This document shows positions 15,355-24,282 of a stretch of DNA of 64,000 bases, in pieces (within the stretch, counting starts at the first letter, position 1; the number at the start of each line of letters is the position of its first letter). The DNA is from Arcicella rigui (GTDB taxonomy: Bacteria; Bacteroidota; Bacteroidia; Cytophagales; Spirosomataceae), in the NCBI RefSeq assembly GCF_034929435.1, contig NZ_JAYFUM010000008.1, positions 1 through 64,000 of the forward strand, written 5' to 3'. The notes beneath the pieces were generated by a model that had not been told where the DNA came from, did no database searches, and saw nothing but the letters and a program-made list of their open reading frames with translations. The position numbers and the translations under genes were made by a program.

Positions 15355-17811
15355 CTAAGCTAAATAACTCCCAATAGCCACAATATCAGCAAATACACCT
15401 GAAGCGGTTACTTCTGCTCCAGCACCGGGGCCTTTGATGACCAAAGGACGGTCGTGGTAGCGTTTTGTGGTGAATGAAATCACGTTGTCGGCACCGTCCA
15501 TCATGTAGAAGGGATGCGTTTTCCCGATACTTCTTACACCTATCGTAATTTTATTATTTTCTAAAGTGGCAATAAATCTCAATACTTCGCCTTTGGCTTC
15601 GGCTTCGTTCACCATCGCTTCAAAATAACTATTAGATACTTCTAATTCTTTGAAGAAATCTTCTACGGTTGGTGCTTTTTCGCAATTTTCTGGCAATAAT
15701 TTGAAGATTTCTACATCTTCTGGTTCGAGACGTAAACCAATTTCACGACCTAAAATCAAAATCTTTCTGGCAACATCCATTCCACTTAAATCTTCACGTG
15801 GGTCTGGTTCGGTGTAACCTTTTACTTTGGCTTCACGAACGATGTCGGCAAATTTTACGCCTGCTTTAAAATTATTGAAAATATATGATAAAGTTCCTGA
15901 AAGTACGCCTTCAATTTTCTCAAATCTATCGCCTGAGGCAATCAAACCTTGTAAAGTATTGATAACTGGCAAACCTGCACCTACATTGGTTTCATACAAA
16001 AACTTTACGCCTTTTTTCAAAGCTGTGCGATGAAGTAAAGCGTAGTCTTCATAACGACCAGAATTGGCTACTTTGTTTGGTGTTACTACCGAAATATTCG
16101 CTTCAAAAAGCCCTAAGTAATAATTGTGAATTTCTTTATTCGCTGTACAATCTGCAAAAACAGAATTAGGTAAGTTCAAGCGTTTTGCTTCTTCAACAAA
16201 TGCCCAAATTTCTGCTGTTTTACCCTTTGAATCACGCTCTTCTTCCCAATTTTCCATCGAAATGCCTTTAGCATCTATCAGCATTTTCTTAGAGTTCATC
16301 ACTCCTACCAAGTTCACTTTCAGAGCTTTGTATTTTGAAAGATAATTTTCCTGTCCTTTTAGTTGTTCCAACAATGCTTTTCCTATCAAGCCTGTTCCTA
16401 CCAAGAATAAATTCAAAGTTTTGGCTTGCGAGAAGAAGAAAGAATCATGAATAACATTAAGGGCTTTTGAAATATCTTTCTTTTCAATTACCACAGAAAT
16501 ATTCAACTCAGATGAACCTTGTGCTGTGGCAACGATATTGATACCGTTTTTCCCTAAAACTGAGAATAATTTACCACTTACGCCTGTATGACGACGCATT
16601 CCTTCACCCACAACGGCAATTACTGAAAGATTCTCTTGAATTTCAATGCCTTCTACATCTCCTTCTGCAATTTCTGCTTTGAATTCTTCTTCTAATAATG
16701 CTTTTACTGAAGCTGAAGCCGATGGCTCAATCGCAAAACAAATAGAGTGTTCGGATGAGGCTTGAGAAATCAAAATCACCGAAATTTTATGTTTTGCTAA
16801 AACAGTAAATAGCTTCGCTGAAACACCTGCTACACCAATCATCCCAGAACCTTGTAAATTGACCAAAGCTAAATTATCAATTGAGCTGATGCCTGTAATG
16901 ATGTATTCTGATGGTTCGGCTGTACGATTTACAACTGTTCCGATAAAATCGGTATTAAAAGTATTGAGTACTCTAATCGGTATATTTTTAGCAAATGCTG
17001 GCTGCAACGACGGCGGATAAATTACTTTCGCCCCGAAGTGTGTCAATTCCATTGCCTCTGCATAAGTAATCGTTGGAATGGTAAAGGCGTTTTTTACTTT
17101 GCGTGGGTCGGCAGTCATCATACCATCTACATCTGTCCAGATTTCAATTTCTTCAGCATTCAGTGCTGCTCCGAAAATCGAACCTGTATAATCAGAACCT
17201 CCACGCCCTAAAGTTGTCGTTTCTCCTTTTTCAGTTGAACCAATAAAACCGGTAATCAATTGAAGTGATTTTGTTTTGGCAAAATATGTCTGAATCTGGC
17301 GATTGGTTACTTCAAAATTTACGGCTGCCATGCCAAAGTGAGCATCAGTTCTAACTACTTTTCTGGCATCTAAAAACTGACAATCTACGCCTTGTGCATG
17401 AAGTATTTCATAAATCAATGTCGTTGAAAGTCTTTCCCCGAAACTCACAATTAAGTCGGATGTTCGAGCTGAGATTTCACGAATCAAAGAAACACCTTTC
17501 AGTAAATCTTCTAATTCATTAATAATGGTACGAATGTTGGCAAATACTTTCGACTGGGCTTTTACGTCAATTAATGCACGTACAACTGTGAAATGACGGT
17601 CTTCAATACCTTTTACAATGTCGAAGTAAGATGTATCACCCGTAGAAGCTAAATCTCCTGCTTTCAACAATTGGTTGGTTACGCCACCCATTGCCGAAAA
17701 CACGGCTGCAATTTTTTCACCTTTAGCTTGTTTGCCTTTGATAATCCCTAATACTGCTTGGATACTTTCAGTAGTACCGCAAGAAGTTCCTCCAAATTTT
17801 AATACTTTCAT
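15355..17811 (-). CDS. thrA: Bifunctional aspartate kinase/homoserine dehydrogenase I
   Basis: The 818-residue fusion has an aspartokinase domain (KFGGTS at 5-10; GRGGSDYTG near 213; WTDVDGMMTADPRKV), two ACT regulatory domains at about 310-455, and a homoserine dehydrogenase domain from about 464 with NAD-binding LVGTGLIGKALLEQL. The length matches E. coli ThrA (820). It catalyses the first and third steps from aspartate to homoserine, and the ACT domains suggest feedback inhibition by threonine. It heads a minus-strand operon with the toxin-antitoxin pair and thrB. The 447-base region upstream has no recognised gene and no clear threonine attenuator. Confidence 0.96.
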   Translation of the reverse strand: MKVLKFGGTSCGTTESIQAVLGIIKGKQAKGEKIAAVFSAMGGVTNQLLKAGDLASTGDTSYFDIVKGIEDRHFTVVRALIDVKAQSKVFANIRTIINELEDLLKGVSLIREISARTSDLIVSFGERLSTTLIYEILHAQGVDCQFLDARKVVRTDAHFGMAAVNFEVTNRQIQTYFAKTKSLQLITGFIGSTEKGETTTLGRGGSDYTGSIFGAALNAEEIEIWTDVDGMMTADPRKVKNAFTIPTITYAEAMELTHFGAKVIYPPSLQPAFAKNIPIRVLNTFNTDFIGTVVNRTAEPSEYIITGISSIDNLALVNLQGSGMIGVAGVSAKLFTVLAKHKISVILISQASSEHSICFAIEPSASASVKALLEEEFKAEIAEGDVEGIEIQENLSVIAVVGEGMRRHTGVSGKLFSVLGKNGINIVATAQGSSELNISVVIEKKDISKALNVIHDSFFFSQAKTLNLFLVGTGLIGKALLEQLKGQENYLSKYKALKVNLVGVMNSKKMLIDAKGISMENWEEERDSKGKTAEIWAFVEEAKRLNLPNSVFADCTANKEIHNYYLGLFEANISVVTPNKVANSGRYEDYALLHRTALKKGVKFLYETNVGAGLPVINTLQGLIASGDRFEKIEGVLSGTLSYIFNNFKAGVKFADIVREAKVKGYTEPDPREDLSGMDVARKILILGREIGLRLEPEDVEIFKLLPENCEKAPTVEDFFKELEVSNSYFEAMVNEAEAKGEVLRFIATLENNKITIGVRSIGKTHPFYMMDGADNVISFTTKRYHDRPLVIKGPGAGAEVTASGVFADIVAIGSYLA

Positions 17812-18258
17812 AATGTTTGATTGAACGAGCGAAGGTTCATCACAAAGATTTTTTTCACTCAGACTGCTTTACAACAGCAGGTTTTGTATTTATTAATTTT
17901 ATGAACGGCAAATATACCAATACTCTACTGGTTTTAAAGAATAACGAACAGATTCTTACTTAGATTTATCATTAAACTTTTTAATATTTCATCTAATTTA
18001 TGCCCAACAATGGTTTTTATCCAGAGAATATGGTGAATGTAAAGTCTTTTACAAAAAGGAAAATTTGAAAATTTAGTCGTATTTTCTAAAGAAAAAATAT
18101 CATTTCTGTGAAACTTATATTTTATTAAGTAACTGATAATTAAGCAATAAAAATACTTATTCGCCATTTCTATTTGCGAATTATCAATAAAACGATTCCA
18201 TAAAAAAAGCTCCGCACAATGTACGAAGCCTTTGTAATAAATACTGACTGATAAAAAA
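17812..18258. other. Intergenic region without a supported gene
   Basis: The 447 bases lie between the starts of thrA and the end of the TonB receptor gene. They are A+T-rich. A minus-strand reading frame at 17934-18167 (77 residues) has composition typical of chance AT-rich frames. A 5-bp hairpin CTGCT/AGCAG lies at about 17864-17880 upstream of thrA without a T-run on the relevant side. Only the terminator at 18209-18229 is well supported. Confidence 0.6.
18209..18229 (-). terminator. Terminator after TonB-dependent receptor gene
   Basis: On the minus strand GCTTCGTAC pairs with GTGCGGAGC with two G-T wobbles around a 3-base loop and is followed by seven T. It lies 29 bases after the receptor stop. 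Confidence 0.75.
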
Positions 18259-20631
18259 TTACCATTTATAAGCTAATGTAAGGGAAACCATTCTTGGTGC
18301 GATAGGATTTACAGAGTTGTCATCATGAATATTATAACTCAATTCATTCAAGATGTTTGATACTTTTCCTCTGATTGAATATTTTTTGAAGTTATATCCA
18401 ACGCTTGCGTCAATTTGTGTATATGGATTTACTTGAATCAATTTGAAAGCATCGTTTGCAACGGTTAATCTTGTAGAGCGACCTGCCATTCTTTCTCCAA
18501 AATACATCGCTGTTAAGCCAAGATTTAAACCTTTCAATTTTGTATCAGAGAAAGTATAGTAAATACTTGCATTGGCTGTATGGTTTGGATTGTATCTCAA
18601 TAAACTTCCAACAATGTAAATATTACTTTTAGTGTATTTTGTTTCGTTGTAGCTATAACCTGCCAATAACGAGAATCCTAAAAATGGCTTACTTTTAATA
18701 TCTACTTCAACTCCTTGGCTTGTTACTTCGCCTGCCAATTCTCTGATGTTAGTATTGCTGTTTGCTTTTCCATCTTTATCGAATAAAGCAGTTTGGGCTA
18801 AATTGCTGTTTTTGATTTGATAAACCGTAATGTTTGCAGAAAGTAAACCGTTGAATAATTCGTTTTTCATTCCTAATTCTACTTGGTCTATCAAGGAAGG
18901 TTTCAAAGCACTTCCATAAATATCAACTCCAGTATTTAAGGTAAATGAATTTGAGTAGCTACTGAAGAAAGCCATTTTCTTGTTAGGCTGATACACCAAA
19001 CCTAAACGTGGTGAAAAAGCGTCGTCATAAGCAGATGATTCAGTTGTTACGTTTGTTCTAACTGCTAAAGCTGAACTTTTTGTTTCTTGATAGCTATAAC
19101 GTAAACCTGCTAAAAACTTGATTTTATCTGAAATACTTACTAAATCTTGTGCATAAACTCCGAAACGATTCACTGGTGCAGTTGTAATGGTGTTTACTGC
19201 TAAAGTAGGTCTGTCGCTACGTTTGTCAACGATTGTTTCGCTAAAAACATTGATGGTATCATAAACAGCCGATGTATAAGCAGTCGTTTTGGTATCATAG
19301 CTATCCACATCAGAACCAATCAACACATTATGAGCGATTTTCCCTGTTTTGAACTGACCAGTTAAATCAATTTGTCCCATCAAATATTTTTCATCAACTT
19401 CCGAACGCTGAATACTTCTTACTAATGTTCCGTTTGTTGCGATAGAAGTAGGACGAGTTGTTGCAAATAATTCGCTTTGGTAAGCTCTGTAAGCTGCCGT
19501 TCCTGAGATTTTCCAGTTGTTACTGATTTGGTGATTAACCGTAACGTTGGCAGTTTGTTGTTTAATATCGAAGTATGACCATTTCACGCCTAAGAATTTC
19601 TCACGTGGTAAGCCTGTAATGACATAATTGATTGCTCCGATTCCAAAGTCAGCCGTTCTACGGTCTTTCATATAATCACCTTCCAAAATGATTTCAGTTT
19701 TATCGCTCAATTTGAAAAGCAAAGATGGATTCACATACACTCTTTCAGAATTTACATTCTCACGGAAACTTTCCCCATTTTCATAAGTACCATTGATACG
19801 ATACGCTACTTTTTTGCTACCAAGTACCGAGCCGTACAAATCCACAGTTGGTTTATAAAAATTGTACGAACCCAAACGCATCGAAACAGAACCACCTGAT
19901 TCAAATTTTGGTTTTTTCGTTACCAAGTTCAAAATACCACCAGCGGCTACGTTACCAAATAAAATAGCGGTACTTCCTTTCATAATTTCTACTTTTTCGA
20001 TTGAAGACATTTCTGGTAAAGTACCATTAAAATATCTTGCTCCGTTTTTGAAAGTATTTGAGCTACCAAATGCAAAACCACGACCCGCAATTTCTTCCTG
20101 ATAACCTCCTGTATTTCCCATAATATAAACGCCGTTTGCGTTCATCAAGGCATCGCTCAGGCGTAATACTTGTTGGCGTTCTAATACTGTTCTATCAATC
20201 GTTGCTACTGCTTGTGGCAAATCCATTGGTTTAATAGCAATTTTACCAATGTTTACAGTCTTTTCATTTGCCGATTGTACGCCCATTACTGTTACTTCCG
20301 ACAATTCACTTGAGCTTTCTTCTAAGGCAAAACTTACTTCACTTGTACTGTTTGCTTTTACATTAACTTTACTTTCTACGGTTTTCAAACCTACAAATTG
20401 CATTACAATAGTTTGGTCGCCAACTTTTACATTCTTTAGTAAAAATTCTCCATCTTCATTTGAAATCGTACCTTGTTTAGTGTTTTTAATCGTGATGTTT
20501 ACGAATTGAAGTGCATCTCCGCCTTTATTAGTAATCTTTCCTTTGATACTTCCTGTTTGTGAGAATACAGTAAAACTTGAACTGATAAGTAGTATTAAAA
20601 TTAGATTGAACTGTTTGATAGAGTTTTTCAT
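18259..20631 (-). CDS. TonB-dependent siderophore receptor with carboxypeptidase-regulatory-like N-terminal domain
   Basis: The 790-residue protein has a signal peptide ending near residue 24 (TVFSQ). A CarboxypepD_reg-like domain covers about 27-110 (GSIKGKITNKGGDALQFVN, ISNEDGEFLLKNV). A plug domain covers about 130-240 (AVATIDRTVLERQ, IAGRGFAFGSSNTFKNG, IEKVEIMKGSTAILFGN). A 22-strand barrel follows, ending in LTLAYKW with a terminal Trp. The plug motifs and the TonB-siderophore signature are of the FhuA/ferrichrome-type group. It imports ferric siderophores through the outer membrane using TonB-ExbBD energy. A palindrome resembling Bacteroidota Fur boxes lies 10-32 bases upstream of the start, which supports iron control. 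The adjacent gene is divergent, and no transport ABC genes are close. Confidence 0.93.
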   Translation of the reverse strand: MKNSIKQFNLILILLISSSFTVFSQTGSIKGKITNKGGDALQFVNITIKNTKQGTISNEDGEFLLKNVKVGDQTIVMQFVGLKTVESKVNVKANSTSEVSFALEESSSELSEVTVMGVQSANEKTVNIGKIAIKPMDLPQAVATIDRTVLERQQVLRLSDALMNANGVYIMGNTGGYQEEIAGRGFAFGSSNTFKNGARYFNGTLPEMSSIEKVEIMKGSTAILFGNVAAGGILNLVTKKPKFESGGSVSMRLGSYNFYKPTVDLYGSVLGSKKVAYRINGTYENGESFRENVNSERVYVNPSLLFKLSDKTEIILEGDYMKDRRTADFGIGAINYVITGLPREKFLGVKWSYFDIKQQTANVTVNHQISNNWKISGTAAYRAYQSELFATTRPTSIATNGTLVRSIQRSEVDEKYLMGQIDLTGQFKTGKIAHNVLIGSDVDSYDTKTTAYTSAVYDTINVFSETIVDKRSDRPTLAVNTITTAPVNRFGVYAQDLVSISDKIKFLAGLRYSYQETKSSALAVRTNVTTESSAYDDAFSPRLGLVYQPNKKMAFFSSYSNSFTLNTGVDIYGSALKPSLIDQVELGMKNELFNGLLSANITVYQIKNSNLAQTALFDKDGKANSNTNIRELAGEVTSQGVEVDIKSKPFLGFSLLAGYSYNETKYTKSNIYIVGSLLRYNPNHTANASIYYTFSDTKLKGLNLGLTAMYFGERMAGRSTRLTVANDAFKLIQVNPYTQIDASVGYNFKKYSIRGKVSNILNELSYNIHDDNSVNPIAPRMVSLTLAYKW

Positions 20632-20640
20632 TTTTTTGTT

Positions 20641-20663
20641 TTTATTTAGACTTATTCTAAGTA
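20641..20663. promoter_or_regulatory. Fur-box-like operator upstream of siderophore receptor
   Basis: TTTATTTAGA, five bases, then TCTAAGTA form an imperfect palindrome starting 10 bases upstream of the receptor start codon. It differs at two positions from ATTTAGAATTATTCTAAAT, the Fur box I recall from Riemerella. The same half-sites with the same 5-base spacing occur at 41506-41528 upstream of sufC. A further TTTATTTAGA half-site is at 20692-20701. Iron regulation is inferred. Confidence 0.6.
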
Positions 20664-20809
20664 TTCTGTTAAAAAAATATGAGTAAGGATATTTATTTAG
20701 AATGAGGTCTGTTGTTAATAATATTCGAAAATTTATCTGTGACTATATCTTATAAGCATTTACACATTTAAAATCGCTTTTGCTTTTTTGATGCGACAAA
20801 AGTATAGAC

Positions 20810-20863
20810 TATTTAGACTAAATACAAATAAATAAGGATATTTATTTGTACATAGTCTAAATA
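20810..20863. promoter_or_regulatory. 54-bp interrupted palindrome in divergent promoter region
   Basis: The sequence is symmetric about 20836/20837: TATTTAGACTA pairs with TAGTCTAAATA, and TACAAATAAATA pairs with TATTTATTTGTA. Only two base pairs between the arms and two in the centre fail, so 23 of 27 pairs match. The right outer arm belongs to a TTTATTTAGA element on the minus strand (20856-20865). It lies in the 344-base space between the receptor and the lipoprotein genes and is a candidate for cooperative repressor binding. Confidence 0.6.
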
Positions 20864-20975
20864 AACGTAATCGAATTGATTAGAAATCGTTCTAGGTAAT
20901 TTCAAATTAATCTAAACTTAAAGATGACTTAACAAGCACTGAGCTACCGGGATATAGTTTTGCAAGAAAAAAAAC

Positions 20976-22481
20976 ATGAAAAAATCATTACTAATCCTTA
21001 GTTTATTATTTGCTACCCAATATTTCTTCAGTTGCAGTAAAGATGAAGAAGAGTTCTTTGTTAATGAAGATGCCGCCACATTCGCTGAAATTGGTACACT
21101 TGATATTGGCGATGTTGGTGCTGCCGAAATTTCCGCTTATGACCCACAAACAAAACGTTTGTTTGTAGTGAACAACGGAACAGTGAATAAAATTGATGTC
21201 ATCGATTTTGCCGACCCAACCAAACTACAAGTAATCAGTTCTATTAGCATGGCTCCTTACGGCGGTGCGGTAAATAGCGTATCGGTATCGAATGGTAAAT
21301 TAGCCGCTGCAATAGAAGCATCGGACAAACAAGCGAATGGTAAAGTAGTTGTTTTTAATACATCAGACTACAAAGAAGTAAAAGTAGTGAACGTTGGTGC
21401 TTTGCCAGATATGGTTACTTATACGCCCGATGGAAATTATATTCTTACTGCCAATGAAGGTGAACCGAACGCTACTTACACCAATGACCCCGTTGGTTCT
21501 GTTTCTATCATTGCTGTTAATAACAATTATACAGTAAATACTATTGATTTTTCGAGTTTTGCTACTCAACAGACTGCTCTAATGGCTAAAGGTTTAAGAA
21601 TTTTTGGATTAAATGCCACTTTTGCCAAAGACATTGAACCAGAATACATCGCTGTTTCAGACGATTCAAAAACGGCTTGGGTGACACTCCAAGAAAATAA
21701 TGCCATCGCAAAATTAAATATTGAAACAAAAACTATTACTTCTATCTTTCCATTGGGTTTCAAAGATTATAATCTTGATGCCAATGCCGTTGATATTAGC
21801 GATAGAGATAATGTAATTGCTCCTGCCAAATGGAATGTAAAAGGTATGTATCAACCTGATGCCATTGCCTTTATGGAACAAGGTGGAATCCCATATTTAT
21901 TCACTGCAAACGAAGGCGATTCGAGAGAATATGATGCTTTTGCAGAAATTAAAAGAGTAGCTTCGCTAAAATTAGACCCTACCAATTTCCCAGATGCTAC
22001 TTTTATTCAAACTGCCAAAGCTGGTAGATTAAACGTAACAACTACTTTGGGAGACACTGACGGCGACGGTGACTATGATTTTCTATACTCATTAGGGGCT
22101 CGTTCATTCAGTGTTTGGAATGGAAATGACGGAAATTTATTATTTGATAGCAAAAATGAATTAGACACTAAAATTATCGCCGCAGGTGTTTACGATGATA
22201 CCAGAAGTGATGACAAGTCTATCGAACCAGAAGGTATTACTATCGGTAAAGTTGGAAACAAAAAAGTCGCTTTTGTAGGCATGGAAAGAGTAGATGCCGT
22301 AGCAGTTTATGATGTAAGCGTTCCTACAAGCCCTGTTTTCTTACAAATTATAAAATGTGGCGACGCACCAGAAGGCGTATTGTTTATTCCCGCTAAAAAT
22401 AGCCCAATCCAAAAAAGTTTATTAGTTGTAAGTAGCGAAAACGACGGAGTAATCAAGGTTTACAAACCAAATACGCTATAA
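20976..22481 (+). CDS. Choice-of-anchor I family lipoprotein (beta-propeller-like)
   Basis: The 501-residue protein starts with a lipoprotein signal; FFSC gives lipidated Cys20, followed by SKDEEE. The rest matches the choice-of-anchor I family: VGAAEISAYDPQTKRLFVVN, LPDMVTYTPDGNYILTANEGEP, PEYIAVSDDSKTAWVTLQENN, YLFTANEGDSREYDAF, GDTDGDGDYDFLYSLGARSF and SIEPEGITIGKVG, a repeated pattern of strands like a propeller. Relatives are extracellular and often near phosphate or metal acquisition genes; the function is not established. The gene is divergent from a siderophore receptor and shares its regulatory region, so a role in iron acquisition is possible but not proven. Confidence 0.85.
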   Translation: MKKSLLILSLLFATQYFFSCSKDEEEFFVNEDAATFAEIGTLDIGDVGAAEISAYDPQTKRLFVVNNGTVNKIDVIDFADPTKLQVISSISMAPYGGAVNSVSVSNGKLAAAIEASDKQANGKVVVFNTSDYKEVKVVNVGALPDMVTYTPDGNYILTANEGEPNATYTNDPVGSVSIIAVNNNYTVNTIDFSSFATQQTALMAKGLRIFGLNATFAKDIEPEYIAVSDDSKTAWVTLQENNAIAKLNIETKTITSIFPLGFKDYNLDANAVDISDRDNVIAPAKWNVKGMYQPDAIAFMEQGGIPYLFTANEGDSREYDAFAEIKRVASLKLDPTNFPDATFIQTAKAGRLNVTTTLGDTDGDGDYDFLYSLGARSFSVWNGNDGNLLFDSKNELDTKIIAAGVYDDTRSDDKSIEPEGITIGKVGNKKVAFVGMERVDAVAVYDVSVPTSPVFLQIIKCGDAPEGVLFIPAKNSPIQKSLLVVSSENDGVIKVYKPNTL

Positions 22482-22509
22482 ATTATTATATTTTTTAATA
22501 AAAATCTTC

Positions 22510-22547
22510 AAATCCATACTTTTAGTGAAAGCTAATTGTATGGATTT
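22510..22547 (+). terminator. Terminator after choice-of-anchor I gene
   Basis: AAATCCATAC (22510-22519) pairs exactly with GTATGGATTT (22538-22547). Three more T follow the stem. It lies 28 bases after the stop codon. Confidence 0.85.
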
Positions 22548-22663
22548 TTTGCTTTCTTACGATTAATATTGAACCAAAACTAAACCCATTCCTCCAACTT
22601 TTTGTTTATATTTATATTGTGCCATAAAAATTTACGCTCAATACTCATCAATCCCATTCAATT

Positions 22664-23782
22664 ATGCTTGGCTATCGTTTCTCAGAATATATTCCACAAG
22701 AAGCCGAAGATGGCAAAAAAGCCAAATTCGACCAGCTTTTAGATATTTTTAATCAATTAGTAACCATGACGGCTGGAAATGTTTCAGAGGCTTTATCGTG
22801 GTTGACTTCCTTAGACAAACAATATAATCTTACAGACGAATCTTACGGAATTGCCGACTTCATCGAAGACTTAAAAGCCAAAGGCTATATTAAAGAAGAA
22901 AAAAACGAAGAAGGTGAACAAGAACAAATACTTACTTCAAAAGGCGAACAAAGTATCAGAAAGCAATCTTTGGATGAGATTTTCGGTAAATTAAAGAAAA
23001 CAGGTTCAAACGGAAATCATAGAACGCCCTACCAAGGCACTGGCGACGAAAATAATACCGACCGCAGAGAATTTCAGTTTGGCGATGCCATGGACCAAAT
23101 TGCGATGACGGAATCTATCAGAAATGCCCAAATCAATAATGGCGTTGAAAGTTTTATGCTTACTGAAAACGATTTAGAAATCGTTGACAAAGAGTACAAA
23201 GCACAAACTTCAACCGTTTTGATGATTGATATTTCACACTCGATGATTCTGTATGGAGAAGACCGAATTACGCCAGCCAAAAAAGTAGCGATGGCAATGG
23301 CTGAACTGATTATGACGAAGTACCCAAAGGATACTTTAGACGTAATTGTTTTCGGAAATGATGCTTGGCAAATACAAGTACGAGATTTGCCCTACTTAGA
23401 AGTTGGGCCTTATCATACCAATACTGTGGCTGGTTTGGAATTGGCAATGGATTTATTAAGAAGAAGAAAAAATAAAAACAAACAGATTTTTATGATAACC
23501 GACGGCAAACCTACTTGCTTGAAAGAAGGTATTCGTTATTATAAAAACTCGTTTGGTTTAGATAAAAAAATTCTCAACAAAACTTTAACCTTGGCGGCAC
23601 AATGTCGTCGATTAAAAATTCCAGTAACAACTTTTATGATTGCTCGTGACCAATATCTAAAAGAATTTGTACAAGAATTCACCAAGATAAATAACGGTAG
23701 AGCGTATTACTCTTCATTAAAAGGACTCGGCGAGTTCATTTTTGAAGATTATGAAAAAAATAGAAAGAAAGGTGTGAGGTAA
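22664..23782 (+). CDS. VWA-domain protein, partner of the ChlI-like AAA+ protein
   Basis: The 372-residue protein has a helical N-terminal region (1-110) with a winged-helix-like stretch, a charged linker (115-140), and a von Willebrand A domain from about 183 to the end. The MIDAS motif is complete: Asp189-x-Ser191-x-Ser193, Thr252 or Thr254, and Asp280 in MITDGKPT. The layout recalls the D subunit of Mg-chelatase-type and MoxR-VWA systems, in which the VWA protein recruits a substrate to an AAA+ motor. The AAA+ gene follows after one small gene. It has no signal peptide, so it acts in the cytoplasm. The substrate is unknown. Confidence 0.8.
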   Translation: MLGYRFSEYIPQEAEDGKKAKFDQLLDIFNQLVTMTAGNVSEALSWLTSLDKQYNLTDESYGIADFIEDLKAKGYIKEEKNEEGEQEQILTSKGEQSIRKQSLDEIFGKLKKTGSNGNHRTPYQGTGDENNTDRREFQFGDAMDQIAMTESIRNAQINNGVESFMLTENDLEIVDKEYKAQTSTVLMIDISHSMILYGEDRITPAKKVAMAMAELIMTKYPKDTLDVIVFGNDAWQIQVRDLPYLEVGPYHTNTVAGLELAMDLLRRRKNKNKQIFMITDGKPTCLKEGIRYYKNSFGLDKKILNKTLTLAAQCRRLKIPVTTFMIARDQYLKEFVQEFTKINNGRAYYSSLKGLGEFIFEDYEKNRKKGVR

Positions 23783-23946
23783 TTTAGCTTTTAGCTGTGA
23801 GATTTGAGCATTTTACTTGACAAGTGTCAGTTAAGTAAAAAGCAAATCAGAAAAAAAATTGATAATTGATAAAAGAAGCATTTTCAAATTATCAAATTTT
23901 CAAATTACCATAATCGCATTCTTAAACCATCAAACATTCAGAAATC

Positions 23947-24252
23947 ATGAATTTAAGACCGATTTATATAGCTGCTGACAAGCACGAAGCCTACTTACAG
24001 TGTATCGACCACGAAGCAAAGGCAAAAATTTTACCTTACCGAGCTCAAGGCGAGCCATTTGCCAAAGATTTATTTGTTTCAAAGTCATACGATGATGAAA
24101 ACTATACTGAAAGTAATGAAGCATCCTCAGAGGTAATCAAACTAAAAATGAAAGGACAAAATATTCAAAATAGAGATGTGCTAAGTTTTATTGCCAACCG
24201 AAGCTATGGCTCTGCCGTTTTGAACAAAAAGAATCTTTCTCACTTGAAATAA
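23947..24252 (+). CDS. Small protein of unknown function between VWA and AAA+ genes
   Basis: The 101-residue protein has no recognised domain. The N-terminus reads IYIAADKHEAYLQ, the middle is acidic (DDENYTESNEASSE near 57-70), and the C-terminal part is basic. It has no membrane segment or signal peptide. It lies 164 bases after the VWA gene and 30 bases before the AAA+ gene on the same strand, so it is probably part of the same functional unit, perhaps as an adaptor. That is inferred only from position. Translation from this ATG is supported by the regular codon pattern and tight spacing to the next gene. Confidence 0.55.
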   Translation: MNLRPIYIAADKHEAYLQCIDHEAKAKILPYRAQGEPFAKDLFVSKSYDDENYTESNEASSEVIKLKMKGQNIQNRDVLSFIANRSYGSAVLNKKNLSHLK

Positions 24253-24282
24253 TTTAATTTTTACAAAAGATACAAAAGCATA

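Noticed and set aside
17934..18167. 77-codon minus-strand frame between thrA and the TonB receptor
   Set aside because: Strongly biased AT composition, no recognisable motif, and no coding signal; typical chance frame.
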